A DNA stretch of 64,000 bases. It comes from Archivesica marissinica. Taxonomy: Eukaryota; Mollusca; Bivalvia; Venerida; Vesicomyidae. The stretch lies in the NCBI GenBank assembly GCA_014843695.1, contig CM026391.1:37447515-37511514 (forward strand), written 5' to 3'. Made by a program: the position numbers and the translations under genes. Shown piece after piece: positions 61,478 to 64,000 of this stretch. The notes under the pieces are model-generated. The model searched no databases. It saw nothing but the letters and a program-made list of their open reading frames with translations, and had not been told where the DNA came from. Each line of letters begins with the position of its first letter. Within the stretch, counting starts at the first letter, position 1.

Positions 61478-61966
61478 TTTACTTACTGTTACACGTCATT
61501 CTACCCCATCCCAATCACCTTTTCTTGTTAGTGTTTCATTTGATACGATATTTCCAACATTTATTGCACATTTTTGTATTAACTACAATTACATTGTGTA
61601 CTAAAACATTATAAGTTTATCTCTTAATCGCCGATAGTGCACACAGTGAATAGCTATGCCATTTCAATTTCAATATCAAATAACGTAAACATTTCGAATC
61701 TGTTACCATAGGAACAATGTTTCCATGATATAAACAAAAGTTGTACATAAATAGCAGGGACACTACATACTTGGGCAGCCAATCATAGGCGCGTGCAAAG
61801 CAACGAAACTAGAAATAACTATGCTACTCGAGACTACAGAAACACACATACAAAAGCATGCAAACAACGAAAGACTAATCAAGGACATGGAATCAAAAGA
61901 ATACGCTACTACAAATAGAAATCAGAACATGCGGTATGAACGTAACAAAAATAGCAGCATGCATGT
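61478..61966. other. Unique DNA, no gene seen
   Basis: AT-rich with no recognised feature; it may include the 5' region of the LINE relic that follows. Confidence 0.4.
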
Positions 61967-62620
61967 GTGCGAAGAACACCCATACAAAATAAGCAACCTG
62001 TATGTGAGAGATTTAGCCTACCGCTACATAACCAGTACAGTGCTCTACATTCAACCTCACTCTTAAATACGGGGGTAAAACAAAAGCAAACTCCCAATTA
62101 CATACAGAGGATGTACTCAAAAAGCAAACTCCCAATTACATACAGAGGATGTACTCAAAAAGCAAACTCCCAATTACATACAGAGGATGTACTCAAAAAG
62201 CAAACTCCCAATTACATACAGAGGATGTACTCAAAAAGCAAACTCCCAATTACATACAGAGGATGTACTCAAAAAGCAAACTCCCAATTACATACAGAGG
62301 ATGTACTCAAAAAGCAAACTCCCAATTACATACAGAGGATGTACTCAAAAAGCAAACTCCCAATTACATACAGAGGATGTACTCAAAAAGCAAACTCCCA
62401 ATTACATACAGAGGATGTACTCAAAAAGCAAAGCGATGCAGACTCGGACAGCGATTCAGCAAGCAACAGTGTGTTAATGATTGACCCAATATTGACCCAG
62501 ATACCATTAAATACAGTAAGGACAAAATATCAAATTGGTCCGAGCGATACTAGCAATCAGATATCAGCTGAGGCACGGGAACTTGCGGCAGAAACCACAG
62601 TTACTGACAGTAATGCATAG
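61967..62620 (+). CDS. Hypothetical 217-codon frame upstream of a LINE ORF2 remnant
   Basis: The frame runs through the 38-bp tandem repeat and continues for about 65 codons of non-repeat sequence (an Asp/Ser-rich DADSDSDSASNS stretch, then a polar tail). The LINE endonuclease start follows ~90 bases later, so this could be the remains of a LINE ORF1 or leader frame. The repeat itself is open in all plus frames, so openness is weak evidence; only the non-repeat tail argues for coding. No ORF1 domain is recognisable. Confidence 0.3.
   Translation: MRRTPIQNKQPVCERFSLPLHNQYSALHSTSLLNTGVKQKQTPNYIQRMYSKSKLPITYRGCTQKANSQLHTEDVLKKQTPNYIQRMYSKSKLPITYRGCTQKANSQLHTEDVLKKQTPNYIQRMYSKSKLPITYRGCTQKANSQLHTEDVLKKQSDADSDSDSASNSVLMIDPILTQIPLNTVRTKYQIGPSDTSNQISAEARELAAETTVTDSNA
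62086..62433. repeat. 38-bp tandem repeat, ~9 nearly identical copies
   Basis: The unit begins GCAAACTCCCAATTACATAC and ends AGAGGATGTACTCAAAAA. Near-identity of copies indicates recent expansion. All three plus frames read through it because 38 is not a multiple of three and no phase has a stop. Confidence 0.95.
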
Positions 62621-62641
62621 GGATTAACGGGAGACGACTAG

Positions 62642-62818
62642 TATTCGCTGAATAATAGAGTAAATTACCAACGAGCGAACAGTGTTAGCCAGACGTTATA
62701 TGAAGAAAATGTAAACTGTAGTGAGCTTAAAATCTTATCATTAAATGTATGTGGTTTAAGTTGAAAGCTTCGAATCCCTGAATTTGTTTCATTTTTAAAT
62801 GCACTATGTGATATTTAT
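62642..62818 (+). pseudogene. Start of a non-LTR retrotransposon ORF2 (endonuclease), truncated
   Basis: This frame reads SELKILSLNVCGL, then a stop (TGA), then KLRIPEFVSFLNALCDI. That is the standard opening of the APE-type endonuclease of LINE ORF2 proteins. The continuation that should contain the catalytic Glu motif is replaced by an AT microsatellite, so only ~55 codons remain. The copy is dead. Confidence 0.6.
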
Positions 62819-62940
62819 ATATTTATATATTTTATATATTTTATATATTTTATATATTTATATATTTATATATTTATATATTTTATATATTTTATATATT
62901 TATATATTTATATATTTATATATTTATATATTTATACATT
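62815..62940. repeat. TATATTT-type AT microsatellite
   Basis: Alternating TATATATTTA and TATATTTTA units. It directly abuts and truncates the LINE endonuclease remnant. Confidence 0.9.
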
Positions 62941-63029
62941 GTATATGCCATGTGTCTGTTTTTTGCCACCAGAAAAATCTTCTCTTTATTTTGACGTAAA
63001 TAACGTTTTTAATTGTCTTTTGACTGGTA

Positions 63030-64000
63030 AGGTTTGATACAGATAGATAGTTTATGTAGATACAGATAGATAGTTTATGTAGATACAGATAGATAGTTTA
63101 TGTAGATACAGATATATAGTTTATGTAGATACAGTTTATGTAGATACAGATAGATAGTTTATGTAGATACAGATAGATAGTTTATGTAGATACAGATAGA
63201 TAGTTTATGTAGATACAGATAGATAGTTTATGTAGATACAGTTTATGTAGATACAGATAGATAGTTTATGTAGATACAGATAGATAGTTTATGTAGATAC
63301 AGATAGATAGTTTATGTAGATACAGATAGATAGTTTATGTAGATACAGATAGATAGTTTATGTAGATACAGATAGATAGTTTATGTAGATACAGATAGAT
63401 AGTTTATGTAGATACAGATATATAGTTTATGTAGATACAGATAGATAGTTTATGTAGATACAGATATATAGTTTATGTAGATACAGATATATAGTTTATG
63501 TAGATACAGATAGATAGTTTATGTAGATACAGATAGATAGTTTATGTAGATACAGTTTATGTAGATACAGATAGATAGTTTATGTAGATACAGATAGATA
63601 GTTTATGTAGATACAGATAGATAGTTTATGTAGATACAGTTTATGTAGATACAGATATATAGTTTATGTAGATACAGATAGATAGTTTATGTAGATACAG
63701 ATAGATAGTTTATGTAGATACAGATATATAGTTTATGTAGATACAGATATATAGTTTATGTAGATACAGTTTATGTAGATACAGATATATAGTTTATGTA
63801 GATACAGATATATAGTTTATGTAGATACAGATAGATAGTTTATGTAGATACAGTTTATGTAGATACAGATAGATAGTTTATGTAGATACAGATATATAGT
63901 TTATGTAGATACAGATATATAGTTTATGTAGATACAGTTTATGTAGATACAGATATATAGTTTATGTAGATACAGTTTATGTAGATACAGATAGATAGTT
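63030..64000. repeat. 23-bp/15-bp mixed tandem array, runs off the window
   Basis: The main unit is GATACAGATAGATAG plus TTTATGTA (23 bp). An interspersed short form, GATACAGTTTATGTA (15 bp), lacks an internal 8 bases. A GATATATAG variant of the long form is also frequent. All six frames are closed by stops. The right end is outside the window. Confidence 0.95.

Noticed and set aside
62799..62999. 66-codon Ile/Tyr-rich frame
   Set aside because: Translation of the AT microsatellite.

Overview
The window is eukaryotic and metazoan. It has tRNA-derived SINEs, relics of non-LTR retrotransposons, cut-and-paste MITEs, an extracellular leucine-rich-repeat gene and a piece of an integrated Polinton/adintovirus-like element. 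The style of these repeats suggests an aquatic invertebrate, most likely a mollusc (perhaps a bivalve). That is an inference from family recognition only; no diagnostic host gene is present. Roughly 50 of the 64 kb is tandem repeat, and 1,000 bases are an assembly gap.

Layout. (1) 1-3508 is a DNA transposon with ~620-bp terminal inverted repeats (TIRs) that surround a decayed gene with a PIN-like nuclease signature. It sits inside (2) 3509-~6450, a Polinton/adintovirus-like module: a 5'-truncated double-jelly-roll major capsid gene, a frameshifted adenain-type cysteine protease gene, and an intact, TATA-driven 289-codon gene I do not recognise that has three SUMO-consensus motifs. (3) 6741-32,430 is a ~25-kb array built from 11-bp monomers, organised mostly as 33-bp (3 x 11) and 55-bp (5 x 11) higher-order units. 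(4) 32,962-33,961 is a gap of exactly 1,000 N; the 1,388 bases on each side of it are the same sequence, so the gap is probably a scaffolding artefact. (5) 35,311-42,182 is a ~50-bp array carrying a long G tract or GC box in each unit. It ends in a 752-bp tandem duplication whose breakpoint lies inside the terminal repeat of a TTAA-flanked MITE. (6) 42,626-44,233 (minus) is an intact single-exon secreted LRR protein gene, probably GPI-anchored and the best host gene here. (7) 44,500-50,340 holds SINEs, a LINE tail, a 23-bp minisatellite and a 65-bp satellite with CRE-like inverted repeats. (8) 50,530-60,780 is a 10-kb array of 13-bp monomers. (9) 60,873-64,000 holds a SINE with a triplicated head, a TA-flanked MITE, a LINE relic with a 38-bp repeat in its 5' region, an AT microsatellite and a 23/15-bp array running off the window.

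How the parts relate. The viral module keeps capsid and protease adjacent on one strand with a 3-base spacer, as expected for morphogenesis genes, but the first is interrupted by the transposon and the second is frameshifted, so this copy is not a functional unit. Several minisatellites have unit lengths that are not multiples of three and contain no stop codon in any phase on one strand. This makes very long apparent reading frames (up to 768 codons) that should not be taken as genes without expression evidence.
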